From Bacteroidota bacterium (GTDB lineage: Bacteria > Bacteroidota > Bacteroidia > NS11-12g > UBA955), in the NCBI GenBank assembly GCA_947460045.1, contig CANHGC010000040.1, positions 1-9,151 on the forward strand: DNA of 9,151 nucleotides, in the 5' to 3' direction. Every line of letters begins with the position of its first letter. The first letter of the stretch is position 1. Below the pieces are notes generated by a model that saw nothing but the letters and a program-made list of their open reading frames with translations, had not been told where the DNA came from and did not search any database. Position numbers and translations under genes: made by a program. This document shows positions 1 through 7,239 of the stretch, one piece after another.

Positions 1-967
1 CGTCTTTGATATCGAACCCAGCCGCCTTAATACCCGCCTTGAAACGTTTTACGTTGGTCTCTAATTTATCGCGAAGTTCAGTGGTCTCATTCAACATATT
101 CAACACCTCTATGCTCGCACCTACGATGCTTGGAGCCAATGAATTGGAGAACAAATAGGGACGACTTCTCTGGCGAAGCAATTCGATGATTTCTTTTCGG
201 CCTGTGGTGTATCCACCCATCGCACCGCCCAATGCTTTACCCAATGTGCCCGTAATAATGTCTACACGACCCATCACATTGCAATATTCTGGGGTTCCGC
301 GACCGGTTGCACCGATGAATCCAGCGGCATGACACTCATCGGTCATTACCATTGCATCAAATTTCTCTGCCAAATCGCAAATTTTATCGAGTTGGGCCAC
401 ATAGCCGTCCATTGAGAAAACACCATCGGTAACCACCAAAATAAAGCGGGCGCCTTTTTCACGGGCTGCGATGAGCTGGGCTTCCAAATCGGCCATGTTG
501 TTGTTCTCGTAGCGGAAACGCATCGCCTTACACAAACGAACCCCATCGATAATAGAAGCATGGTTCAAGCTATCAGAAATGATGGCATCTTGCTCACCCA
601 ACAATGGTTCAAAAACACCCCCATTGGCATCGAAAGCCGCAGCGTATAAAATGGTGTCTTCGGTACCATAAAAATCAGCAATTTTGGCTTCAAGTTCTTT
701 GTGAATGTCTTGTGTACCGCAAATGAAACGCACACTGCTCATACCAAATCCATGGGTATCAATGGCCCTTTTTGCCGCATCCAAAACGCGAGGGTGGCTA
801 CTCAATCCCAAATAATTATTGGCGCAAAAATTAACCACTTCACTGCCATCCGCCAATTTGATCACGGCGTCTTGGGGGGTAGTGATAATGCGTTCTTTTT
901 TGAATAGGCCGGCTTCTTCGATGCTTTTCAGCTCTGCCGCCAAGTGTTGTTTAATGGCTCCGTACAT
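1..967 (-). CDS. kbl: Glycine C-acetyltransferase (2-amino-3-ketobutyrate CoA ligase), partial, 3' end outside window
   Basis: This PLP enzyme of the alpha-oxoamine synthase family cleaves 2-amino-3-ketobutyrate with CoA to glycine and acetyl-CoA, the second step of cytosolic threonine degradation via threonine dehydrogenase. The visible 322 residues start at an ATG and read open to the window edge; the family is about 395-400 residues, so roughly the last 75 are missing. Visible landmarks are the substrate-side segment [13 protein letters not shown] (74-86), SLNHAS with His136 stacking on [11 protein letters not shown] with Asp210 and His213, and GTLGKALGG (240-248), whose Lys244 is the expected Schiff-base lysine at the same number as in E. 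coli Kbl. It lies 37 nt behind the GH3 gene and may have its own promoter (982-989). Threonine dehydrogenase is not in the window. 8-Amino-7-oxononanoate synthase (BioF) and serine palmitoyltransferase are close relatives, but the colinear motifs favour Kbl. Confidence 0.95.
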   Translation of the reverse strand, partial: MYGAIKQHLAAELKSIEEAGLFKKERIITTPQDAVIKLADGSEVVNFCANNYLGLSSHPRVLDAAKRAIDTHGFGMSSVRFICGTQDIHKELEAKIADFYGTEDTILYAAAFDANGGVFEPLLGEQDAIISDSLNHASIIDGVRLCKAMRFRYENNNMADLEAQLIAAREKGARFILVVTDGVFSMDGYVAQLDKICDLAEKFDAMVMTDECHAAGFIGATGRGTPEYCNVMGRVDIITGTLGKALGGAMGGYTTGRKEIIELLRQRSRPYLFSNSLAPSIVGASIEVLNMLNETTELRDKLETNVKRFKAGIKAAGFDIKD

Positions 968-981
968 AGGTGTATAAAAGA

Positions 982-1010
982 CAAAAATACGATTTTGCCC
1001 TCTATTATAA
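982..1010 (-). promoter_or_regulatory. Possible Bacteroidota-type promoter for kbl
   Basis: On the minus strand TATTTTTG (982-989) matches the TAnnTTTG -7 element of Bacteroidota sigma-ABfA promoters. An imperfect -33 element, TTA (1008-1010), lies 18 nt upstream and overlaps the end of the GH3 gene. The predicted leader before the kbl ATG would be about 10-15 nt. The motif is short and A/T-rich, so chance occurrence is possible, and kbl could equally be read through from the upstream operon. Confidence 0.35.
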
Positions 1011-2510
1011 CCCTATCATGCCTTTGATTTCTTCGATGATTTTGCGGTCGTTGCTCAACCGGGGCACTTTGTTCTGTCCGCCCAATTTTCCTTTCGATTT
1101 CAACCATGCGTGAAATGTATTTTGAGGTACCACTCTAATTTGGGGCGATTTCATCACGATGTTCCCTTGCCTTTTGGCTTTATAATCCTCATTCACCGAT
1201 TTCAGTGCATCATCCAACAATACCTCAAATTGCTGAATATCTGTTGGTTCAACTGAAAATTCTATCAACCATTCATGGCCACCATCGCCTTGAGCATTTA
1301 AAAAAATGGGGGCCGCGGTGTAATCGGTTACCACTGATTGGGTTTCAAGGGCCGCCTTAGAGATGGCAGTTTCGGCATTTTCGATCACCAATTCTTCTCC
1401 AAACGCGTTGATGAACAATTTTGTTCTTCCGGTAATTGTAAATGTAAATGGGTGGGTAGATGTAAATTGAACGGTATCGCCAATGACATATCTCCAAAGT
1501 CCGCCCAAGGTAGAAATCACCACGGCGTAATTAACGCCCACTTTTACATCGCACAAACGAACAACATTCTCGGTTTTTGGCCCTTCCGATACAGGGAAAA
1601 ATTCATAAAATACGCCCAAATGACAAAGCAGCACCATTTCCGGTTTATTGGCTTCGAACTGAATTCCAAAGAAGCCCTCACTGGCGTTGTAAGTTTCGAT
1701 ATACTTTACTTGATCTCCAGGTAACAAGGCCTTAAATTGCTCACGATAGGGGCCAAAATTCACGCCGCCATGGATAAACAGTTCAAAATTGGGCCATACC
1801 TCGAGGATGTTTTTCTTACCCGTAACTTCGAGTACTCGCTGCATCACCACGGCCGTCCAAGTAGGCACACCGCTCACACTGGTCACATTTTCATCTTTGA
1901 TGATTTGAACCATTTTCTCCAGCTTGTCTTCCCAATTTTCGATGGTAGCCACTTCAATATCTGGCGTACTTTTCCAATTGGCCCAACTTGGCAGATGGTT
2001 CATGAGAATGCCACTTAAATCACCAAAATAATACCCATCATCCCCATCACTTTGTTTGGTACTTCCGCCTATCAACAAGCCCTTGCCTTCGAAAATTTTG
2101 CCATCGGGATAGAAGGAAAAAAACTGCGACAACGCCTCTTTGCCACCCTCCAAATGGTTATACTCCATGATTTCATAGCTCATGGGAATGAACTTAGATA
2201 CATTGCTCGTGGTGCCACTGCTTTTTGCAAACCACTTGATATCACCCGGCCAAAGCAATTGCTGTTCGCCAGCTTGCATTCTTTGTATGTAGGGCGAAAA
2301 ATCCTCAAACGAGGCCAAAGGCAGTTTGTTTGAAAACGTTTGGTACGTAATACCTTTTTCTATGCCATGAATTCTGCCGTATTCTGTTTGAAGCAATTGC
2401 TCCATCAAATCCTGAAACAGTTCTTCTTGCTTGCGCAAAGAATGTTCGATGTTTGAGCGCAACTCTTTGCTGCGTTGTTTGAAATACCAACCAATAACAG
2501 GACTGATCAT
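1005..2510 (-). CDS. GH3 auxin-responsive-promoter family protein (acyl-adenylating amido synthetase fold)
   Basis: This 501-residue protein belongs to the GH3 family of the ANL adenylating superfamily. Plant GH3 enzymes activate a carboxylic acid as acyl-AMP and join it to an amino acid; the substrate of bacterial members such as this one is not known. The nucleotide-binding motifs are in order: SSGTT (97-101), YNASEG (274-279), GLWRYVIGD (337-345), and a C-terminal GGQNKVPRL (477-485) whose lysine matches the conserved GQxKxPR segment of the family. Length is slightly below plant enzymes (about 600). There is no signal peptide, so it should be cytosolic. Its ATG overlaps the TGA of the ABC ATPase gene by 4 nt (ATGA), which indicates translational coupling. 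Family assignment is firm; the reaction is inference. Confidence 0.93.
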   Translation of the reverse strand: MISPVIGWYFKQRSKELRSNIEHSLRKQEELFQDLMEQLLQTEYGRIHGIEKGITYQTFSNKLPLASFEDFSPYIQRMQAGEQQLLWPGDIKWFAKSSGTTSNVSKFIPMSYEIMEYNHLEGGKEALSQFFSFYPDGKIFEGKGLLIGGSTKQSDGDDGYYFGDLSGILMNHLPSWANWKSTPDIEVATIENWEDKLEKMVQIIKDENVTSVSGVPTWTAVVMQRVLEVTGKKNILEVWPNFELFIHGGVNFGPYREQFKALLPGDQVKYIETYNASEGFFGIQFEANKPEMVLLCHLGVFYEFFPVSEGPKTENVVRLCDVKVGVNYAVVISTLGGLWRYVIGDTVQFTSTHPFTFTITGRTKLFINAFGEELVIENAETAISKAALETQSVVTDYTAAPIFLNAQGDGGHEWLIEFSVEPTDIQQFEVLLDDALKSVNEDYKAKRQGNIVMKSPQIRVVPQNTFHAWLKSKGKLGGQNKVPRLSNDRKIIEEIKGMIGL

Positions 2511-3181
2511 AACGCAATCAAGCCATCGCGCAAACGCACAATTTTCTTTGCGTGCTTGGCGATATCTTCTTCGTGAGTTACCAAAACAATTGTATTGCCC
2601 CCGGCATGAATTTCTTCGAACAATGCCATGATTTCGTGAGACGTTTGGGTATCCAAATTACCTGTGGGTTCATCCGCCAACAACAAACTGGGGTTGTTGA
2701 TCAGTGCCCGAGCTACAGCCACCCTCTGACGCTGTCCGCCAGATAATTCATTGGGTTTATGGTCCATTCTGTTCCCCAAACCCACTTTGTTCAAGGTTTC
2801 AGCAGCACGTTCATTTCTTTCTTTTTGAGAAATGCCTGCATATACCAATGGAAGCGCCACATTTTCAAGAGAGGTGAGTCTATTCAACAAGTTGAACGTT
2901 TGAAATACGAAGCCGATTTCATCGTTTCTTACTTTGCTCAATTCAATGTCCGACATCTGACTGACTTCTTTGTGATTGAGCCAATATTTGCCAGAAGACG
3001 GGGTGTCCAAACATCCGATGATGTTCATCAACGTACTTTTACCGGAACCCGAGGGTCCCATCAACGCCACATATTCACCCCGATAAATATCTAAATCAAT
3101 TTTTTTGAGGGCGTGCACAGTTTGTTCGCCCAATACATAGGTTTTGCGAATTTCTTGTAGAGAGATTAGAGCCTCAGACAT
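2507..3181 (-). CDS. ABC transporter ATP-binding protein, LolD/MacB/FtsE type
   Basis: This 224-residue cytosolic ATPase subunit would energise a separate membrane permease. All ABC motifs are intact: Walker [10 protein letters not shown] (42-50), Q-loop Gln94, signature LSGGQ (146-150), Walker B LLLADEP with catalytic Glu171, D-loop NLD, and switch His203. The segments [15 protein letters not shown] and [12 protein letters not shown] are typical of the LolD/MacB/FtsE (type VII) class, which act in lipoprotein sorting, mechanotransmission or efflux rather than import. I chose the ATG at 3181 because an AAGGTGA precedes it at normal distance; the frame also stays open to a TTG at 3190, but that TTG abuts the AAGGTGA. 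The gene overlaps gatC by 8 nt and the GH3 gene by 4 nt. No FtsX-like permease gene is adjacent, so the partner is unknown and the exact subfamily is not resolved. Confidence 0.93.
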   Translation of the reverse strand: MSEALISLQEIRKTYVLGEQTVHALKKIDLDIYRGEYVALMGPSGSGKSTLMNIIGCLDTPSSGKYWLNHKEVSQMSDIELSKVRNDEIGFVFQTFNLLNRLTSLENVALPLVYAGISQKERNERAAETLNKVGLGNRMDHKPNELSGGQRQRVAVARALINNPSLLLADEPTGNLDTQTSHEIMALFEEIHAGGNTIVLVTHEEDIAKHAKKIVRLRDGLIAL

Positions 3182-3470
3182 TGCCGTCAATCACCTTGGG
3201 TACCCGGAAGAAATCGCTATCTGCTTTGGGGGCATTCTTCAACGCTTCCTCATGGGTAATGGTTTGAACCACTACATCGTCGCGAAGCACCGTTTCACTG
3301 TTTGTTAAATATATGAGTGGCTCAACACCCTCCGTGTCCACTTCACTCAACTTTTCACACATCGCCAAGATATCTACCAAATCACTTTGCATTTTTTGAA
3401 GACTTTCTCCTTCGAAATGCAAGCGCGACAAATGCGCAAGTTCCTTTACTCTTTGTTCTGTAATTTTCAT
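3174..3470 (-). CDS. gatC: Asp-tRNA(Asn)/Glu-tRNA(Gln) amidotransferase subunit C
   Basis: GatC is the small subunit of the GatCAB amidotransferase, which converts Glu-tRNA(Gln) or Asp-tRNA(Asn) to the amidated form in the cytosol. It wraps around GatA and stabilises the complex but is not catalytic. The 98-residue protein has the family's usual length. Visible family features are the N-terminal helix pair ([12 protein letters not shown], 8-19), the linker GVEPL (48-52), LRDD (62-65), and the C-terminal [15 protein letters not shown] (79-93). Its ATG overlaps the plsC-like stop by 4 nt (ATGA), and its TGA lies inside the first codons of the ABC ATPase gene. gatA and gatB are not in the window, so the complex is encoded from separate loci. 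Confidence 0.95.
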   Translation of the reverse strand: MKITEQRVKELAHLSRLHFEGESLQKMQSDLVDILAMCEKLSEVDTEGVEPLIYLTNSETVLRDDVVVQTITHEEALKNAPKADSDFFRVPKVIDGNV

Positions 3471-4204
3471 ATAACTCGCAGTGATTTCAATTGTGAAGAT
3501 ATTACATTAAATACTTTTTCTTGCAATTCAGGTAGGTCATCCATCGACAAACCCTTGGTTTCAATCGGTGCGTGAACAAACATCCTCATTTTTCCTGGCG
3601 AACCTTTGAAAGTATCACTGTTAAAACGATTCAAATTATCTGCAAGCGTTACCGGTACTATGGGAATTTGTTTTTCAATGGCTAGGCGAAAAGCACCCGG
3701 TTTGAAAGGGTATTTCAATTGCGGCGCATTGTCAGGTATTCTGCCTTCGGGATAGATGATCAAATTGGCTCCCAGGGCATCCATTTGCATAGAGGCATCC
3801 ACGAAAGCTTTGTGCGAACCCCTCAAACTCTCACGATGTACGGCGATGTCTAAGGTCCTAAACCATATGCCAAACAACGGAATTCTTGAAAGTTCGATTT
3901 TTCCCATGAAAAAGTTAAAGCCTGGCAAGAAGCTGCCACAAGTCAAAATATCGAGGTATGAAATGTGATTGGGACAAAAAATGAGCTGTTGATTTTTGGG
4001 CAAGCGCTCTTCGTACTTTACGATGGGTATCACAAAACACATGATCGACGTAACCCTTCCCCATATTTTGCGAAGTCCATGCGCCAAACGATAGGTCTTT
4101 GGCGACAATAATAGCAAGTATAAAAACGGATAAATCACAAGGAACAGCAACACAAACCAAAAGCCTGCCCAAGCCAACCAAATTCTTCCCAATAGTACCC
4201 GCAT
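3467..4204 (-). CDS. 1-acyl-sn-glycerol-3-phosphate acyltransferase-like protein (PlsC family)
   Basis: Members of this family transfer an acyl chain to lysophosphatidic acid at the inner membrane, giving phosphatidic acid for phospholipid synthesis; some act on lyso-ornithine or other lipids instead. In 245 residues one sees a hydrophobic N-terminal segment (about 13-34), the catalytic NHISYLD (79-85, the NHx4D His/Asp pair), IAVHR (120-124, motif II region), YPEGR (151-155, motif III) and IPIVPVTL (180-187, motif IV). Motif III reads PEGRI instead of the usual PEGTR, which may reflect a different subfamily. The ATG at 4204 was preferred over a GTG at 4285: the longer form adds 27 residues of unlikely sequence and overlaps the upstream gene, while the ATG sits 14 nt after that gene's stop. 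The acyl acceptor is not determined. Confidence 0.9.
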   Translation of the reverse strand: MRVLLGRIWLAWAGFWFVLLFLVIYPFLYLLLLSPKTYRLAHGLRKIWGRVTSIMCFVIPIVKYEERLPKNQQLIFCPNHISYLDILTCGSFLPGFNFFMGKIELSRIPLFGIWFRTLDIAVHRESLRGSHKAFVDASMQMDALGANLIIYPEGRIPDNAPQLKYPFKPGAFRLAIEKQIPIVPVTLADNLNRFNSDTFKGSPGKMRMFVHAPIETKGLSMDDLPELQEKVFNVISSQLKSLRVI

Positions 4205-4218
4205 CGATAAAAAATGAA

Positions 4219-4749
4219 TTAGGGGTTTCGTTTTAAGTTCCAAACAAACACCAACAGAGCCACCACCATGCTCGTTGACACGCACATCATCAGTTCAAAA
4301 CTACCGAATGAAGATGGACTGATTTTCACATTGAAATTGTCTTTCATCATGGCTTTTTGCTTGGGTTTATCTACTGCCAATACACTTGCATCCGCATCAA
4401 TATTCTTGTCAATGGCTGCAAACTGCAAACTTCTCCAATCTTCGATAATCTCAGTTTTGTTGTAATAAATGTGTTGATACGCGGCGATGTTGGTGGCTGC
4501 CATGATCAAAGACATCATCAATGAAAAAAACAAAGCTTTACCCATATTGATGGGCTTATCGGTTTGCATATTCATCAATCCTTTCACAAACAGATAAACA
4601 CCAATACCGGGTATTACCAGATTAAAAAACATTGGGAAAAAAGAAGCCACGGAAACCGTTTTGTACAATCCGTTGAGGTATTGAACCAACAACATGGAGG
4701 CACTCAGTGAGCCAAATGCAATTCCGTAAATAAAAACACGTTTAAACAC
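4219..4749 (-). CDS. DUF4199 family membrane protein
   Basis: This is a 176-residue protein of unknown function that resembles the DUF4199 family, which is largely confined to Bacteroidota. Four hydrophobic segments are visible at about 5-25, 37-57, 72-92 and 151-171. A polar, lysine-rich loop of about 58 residues lies between helices 3 and 4. The positive N-terminus (FKR) and C-terminus (NLKRNP) suggest both ends are cytoplasmic, with that loop also cytoplasmic or periplasmic depending on whether all four segments cross. The start is a GTG; the frame upstream to the previous stop holds no ATG, and the next ATG (residue 19) would delete much of the first helix, so GTG is the best choice. It begins the chain leading into plsC, 14 nt downstream. 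No function can be assigned. Confidence 0.82.
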   Translation of the reverse strand: MFKRVFIYGIAFGSLSASMLLVQYLNGLYKTVSVASFFPMFFNLVIPGIGVYLFVKGLMNMQTDKPINMGKALFFSLMMSLIMAATNIAAYQHIYYNKTEIIEDWRSLQFAAIDKNIDADASVLAVDKPKQKAMMKDNFNVKISPSSFGSFELMMCVSTSMVVALLVFVWNLKRNP

Positions 4750-4753
4750 AGCA

Positions 4754-4761
4754 CAAAAATA
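4754..4761 (-). promoter_or_regulatory. TATTTTTG -7-like element before the DUF4199 gene
   Basis: A minus-strand TATTTTTG matches TAnnTTTG and ends 4 nt before the GTG start of the DUF4199 gene. No TTG-like -33 element is seen 17-23 nt upstream. If functional, the transcript would begin at or very near the start codon and be leaderless or nearly so. It lies in the 63-nt gap after the PUR-family gene, so read-through from that gene is the alternative. Confidence 0.25.
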
Positions 4762-4812
4762 GGAAAAGCCCCGGCTAAATACCTGAAACTTCCAAAAAGA
4801 AGACGAATCGCC

Positions 4813-5124
4813 TTATGCGTAATCGTCGTCCTGACGATCGTACTCGTCAAAATCGTATTCTGGCAACAAGGTAGTTTTCACATGACCAATGGTTTCAGCC
4901 AATCCATCACTGAATTTGTTGAAATCCTCTTTGTACAAATGAATTTTCATTTTTACAAAATTGCCATCGTCGAATTTGCTGCGTTTGCTTTCAGTGATGG
5001 TAATGTAATAGTCATTGTTTCTTGTGGCTTTCACATCGAAAAAATAAGTGCGCTTACCAGCACGAACACGCTTTGAAAAGATCTCTTCTTGCGAATCTCT
5101 GTTGTAGTTTTCTTCCTGCATCAT
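4813..5124 (-). CDS. DUF3276 / PUR-family nucleic-acid-binding protein
   Basis: This 103-residue cytosolic protein matches the DUF3276 family, the bacterial relatives of eukaryotic Pur-alpha (PUR repeat, a beta-sheet plus helix fold binding single-stranded DNA or RNA). The core is EEIFSKRVRAGKRTYFFDVK (13-32), ITITESKR (41-48), and IHLYKEDFNKFSDGL (61-75), the standard PUR strand-helix pattern. It ends in an acidic tail (89-103) in which 8 of 15 residues are Asp or Glu. The start is one of two consecutive ATGs (5124 or 5121). The frame continues to a TTG at 5160, but the extra basic residues are not typical of the family and AAAAAGAAG directly precedes the ATGs. Promoter-like elements lie just upstream. 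The specific role, RNA binding or transcription control, is not known for this protein. Confidence 0.88.
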   Translation of the reverse strand: MMQEENYNRDSQEEIFSKRVRAGKRTYFFDVKATRNNDYYITITESKRSKFDDGNFVKMKIHLYKEDFNKFSDGLAETIGHVKTTLLPEYDFDEYDRQDDDYA

Positions 5125-5165
5125 CTTCTTTTTAATACGAGAACTCAATTCTCTTGGCAAATATG

Positions 5166-5215
5166 CAAAAATAATTGAGGTTATGTATACAAATTTATGA
5201 TAAAATAATGTGCAA
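5166..5215 (-). promoter_or_regulatory. Candidate promoter region for the PUR-family gene
   Basis: Two overlapping minus-strand candidates fit the Bacteroidota pattern. The nearer is TTTG (5190-5193), 16 nt, then TATTTTTG (5166-5173), giving a leader of about 35 nt. The farther is TTG (5213-5215), 15 nt, then TAAATTTG (5190-5197). Both spacers are slightly shorter than the usual 17-23 nt. The region is strongly A/T-rich and lies between the exporter stop and the PUR-family start, where a promoter is expected. No terminator hairpin for the exporter gene was found in the same gap. Confidence 0.45.
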
Positions 5216-5250
5216 GTGTCAAACTAACGCTTTTTGAGGCCTTTACGCTG

Positions 5251-7020
5251 TTAATCAGTGCTTTGACTTTCGTTGAGGTTCTTATAGTAATCGCATCGCA
5301 GCAACAATTCCTCATGCGTTCCGATATCTAAAACGCCACCATCTTCCAAAACCACAATTTTATCTGCCATTTTGAGTGGGGCAATTCTGTGTGAAACAAT
5401 CACAGCGGTGGCATTTTTGAGCCAGTTTTGGAGGTGATCGATAATGGTTCTTTCCGTTTCCGCGTCTACCGCACTCAAACAGTCATCAAAAACGTATAAT
5501 TCCGCCTTTTTTATCAGCGCTCGTGCCACGCTCACCCTCTGTTTTTGACCGCCAGACAAGCTCACGCCGCGTTCTCCCAGCAATGTATCCAGACCTTGCG
5601 GCCATTGGGGCACATCTTTCACCAGGCAAGCGGCTTCCACGGCTTTTTGAAGATCTTCATCGCTGGCAATTCCATCTTCCAATCCAAAGGCGATGTTCTC
5701 TCTGATGGTTTCAGAAAATAAAAATACATCTTGGGGCACATAAGCCAATTTCCGTCTAAAATCTTGAATATCTATGTTTTGCATCGCAACGCCATCCAAA
5801 GAAATTTGATTCATGCCACTATCGGAGAAATACATGGCCGATATCAATTGAGCCAGGGTAGACTTTCCTGATCCGGTTCTACCGGTGATTCCCACAATTT
5901 CACCTTTGTTTATGGTAAGAGAAACGTCTTTCAGTGCTGGTTGAGATTTCCCTTCGTAGGTAAATGTTAGGTGGTTAACAGACAGATTATTTTCTAGAAT
6001 GAACGGCTTTCCCCCTTGACTTTGGTGTTCTTCGGCGGTTAAAAATTCATTGATTCTTTTCTGACTTGCCGCAGCTTTTTGAACCAAAGCAGTTGTCCAT
6101 CCCAAACTCGCCACAGGCCAAATCAACATATTGAGATAAATCACAAATTCTGCCAAATTACCAGGTGTAAATGTGCCTTGTTCAACCGCTTTTCCTCCCA
6201 TGTAAATCACAATGAGCGTGCTGAGCCCCATCAAGAGTAGCATCATCGGAAAGAACATCGCATTGATTTTGGCCAAATCCATGTTGCGTTTTTTATACTC
6301 TTCGCCTTCAGATTGGAACTTTTGGCTGAATGTTTCTTCCATACCAAATGATTTGATAATGCGAATTCCAGCGAAGGTTTCTTGGGCACTTGCAGTAATT
6401 GTAGACAGCTGTTCTTGGATTACTTTATTGCCTTTGTTCATTCGCTTACTCACCCGGTAAATCGAATAGGAAAGAAATGGCAGAGGCAGTAACACCCACA
6501 TCGTTAATGAGGCATTGGCTTGGACCATTTGATAAATCACCACCACAAAAGTGAAGATCATATTGGCAAAGTACATGATGGCCGGACCGATGTACATCCG
6601 AACATTGGACACGTCTTCGCTCATACGGGAAAGCAAATCGCCCGTCATGTGTTTGCGATAGAAAGATTCACCCAACCTCTGGTATTTGTCGTACAAACGA
6701 TTTTTTAAATCATATTCCACCTTTCGCGATACCACAATCAATGATTGCCTCATGTAGTACATAAAAACTCCGCGAATGATGGCAACTAGAATGATGGCCA
6801 AACCAAAAACAATGGCTGTTTGAAAAATCAGCTTCATCACTATGGCATCGGCTGTTCCGCTCATCCAAACCGATTGTTTGAGGGCTTCGTCCAATCCCAC
6901 TCGAACCAAAACGGGAACAGAAGCAGAAAAAACATTCGTGAGTAAAACACAAAGGATGCCCCACAGCATCAATTTTCCGTATTTGACCAAATATTGATTG
7001 AGGAAATAGAGTTCACGCAT
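5251..7020 (-). CDS. ABC exporter half-transporter, permease fused to ATPase (MsbA/MdlB-like)
   Basis: This 589-residue inner-membrane protein has an exporter-type transmembrane domain (about 1-320, six hydrophobic segments; the intracellular-loop region includes GDLLSRMSEDVSNVR, 127-141) followed by a nucleotide-binding domain. Motifs are Walker A GRTGSGKST (380-388), Q-loop Gln430 in YVPQD, LSGGQ (488-492), Walker B YVFDDCLSAVD (509-519), and switch His544. The catalytic Walker B position is Asp513 rather than the usual Glu, a change often seen in one partner of heterodimeric exporters such as BmrCD or TM287/288. No second half-transporter is adjacent. The ATG at 7020 is chosen; the frame also allows a GTG three codons earlier (7029). 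It is divergent from rpsO and separated from the PUR-family gene by 126 nt. Substrate is unknown: lipid or drug export are family possibilities. Confidence 0.93.
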   Translation of the reverse strand: MRELYFLNQYLVKYGKLMLWGILCVLLTNVFSASVPVLVRVGLDEALKQSVWMSGTADAIVMKLIFQTAIVFGLAIILVAIIRGVFMYYMRQSLIVVSRKVEYDLKNRLYDKYQRLGESFYRKHMTGDLLSRMSEDVSNVRMYIGPAIMYFANMIFTFVVVIYQMVQANASLTMWVLLPLPFLSYSIYRVSKRMNKGNKVIQEQLSTITASAQETFAGIRIIKSFGMEETFSQKFQSEGEEYKKRNMDLAKINAMFFPMMLLLMGLSTLIVIYMGGKAVEQGTFTPGNLAEFVIYLNMLIWPVASLGWTTALVQKAAASQKRINEFLTAEEHQSQGGKPFILENNLSVNHLTFTYEGKSQPALKDVSLTINKGEIVGITGRTGSGKSTLAQLISAMYFSDSGMNQISLDGVAMQNIDIQDFRRKLAYVPQDVFLFSETIRENIAFGLEDGIASDEDLQKAVEAACLVKDVPQWPQGLDTLLGERGVSLSGGQKQRVSVARALIKKAELYVFDDCLSAVDAETERTIIDHLQNWLKNATAVIVSHRIAPLKMADKIVVLEDGGVLDIGTHEELLLRCDYYKNLNESQSTD

Positions 7021-7028
7021 GATTTCCA

Positions 7029-7036
7029 CAAAGGTA
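7029..7036 (-). promoter_or_regulatory. TACCTTTG -7-like element before the ABC exporter gene
   Basis: A minus-strand TACCTTTG matches TAnnTTTG and ends 8 nt before the ATG at 7020, overlapping the alternative GTG. No TTG -33 element is visible at the expected distance. If used, the leader would be only a few nucleotides. The evidence is the 8-base match and its position in a divergent gap that must hold a promoter for this gene. Confidence 0.28.
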
Positions 7037-7212
7037 GTTTAAAGATCAGAAGGGCTCTATGGATTGCCGAAAATGTGGGAGATAGTTCGTTTTGCGATGA
7101 AAAAGACCCCCTTGGCTTGCCTATTTTTTAAAGGATGGTGTATTAAATGCTCCTTTAGCCACAATTTTGAAACTTTTTCACACTAATATCCACATTTTAA
7201 AATATTGTTTCT

Positions 7213-7220
7213 TATCTTTG
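7213..7220 (+). promoter_or_regulatory. Candidate -7 element of the rpsO promoter
   Basis: TATCTTTG matches the Bacteroidota TAnnTTTG -7 consensus and lies 19 nt before the rpsO ATG, in a divergent region where a promoter is required. Transcription would start near 7225, giving a leader of about 15 nt that includes GAGAAAG. A -33 TTG is not evident; only A/T-rich sequence is found at the expected distance. Confidence 0.5.
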
Positions 7221-7239
7221 CGTCCCATTTGAGAAAGCC

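Larger units (their letters stand above)
7021..7239. other. Divergent intergenic region between ABC exporter and rpsO
   Basis: This 219-base A/T-rich region must carry outward promoters for both flanking genes. The only recognisable elements are -7-like motifs at 7029-7036 (minus) and 7213-7220 (plus). No clear operator palindrome, riboswitch or structured RNA was recognised. A 29-codon open frame on the plus strand (7097-7186) has no supporting evidence. Confidence 0.6.

Noticed and set aside
1338..2333. Several plus-strand frames of 90-130 codons
   Set aside because: All are inside the GH3 gene, which has intact family motifs through the whole stretch; none shows a recognisable domain or start signal.
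4205..4285. A 27-residue N-terminal extension of the plsC-like gene from a GTG
   Set aside because: It overlaps the DUF4199 gene, is unlike acyltransferase N-termini, and a better-placed ATG exists at 4204.
4765..4776. Short palindrome AGCCCCGGCT in the gap before the DUF4199 gene as a terminator
   Set aside because: The stem is only four base pairs with a two-base loop, too small for a stable hairpin, and there is no adequate T run directly after it.
5221..5250. CGCT-containing sequence after the ABC exporter stop as a terminator
   Set aside because: The two CGCT copies are direct, not inverted, so they cannot form a stem; no hairpin with a T run was found.
7097..7186. A 29-codon plus-strand open frame starting MKKTPLACLFF in the divergent region
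   Set aside because: It looks faintly like a lipoprotein signal, but it is very short, has no promoter or ribosome site at the right place, and lies in a region expected to be non-coding.
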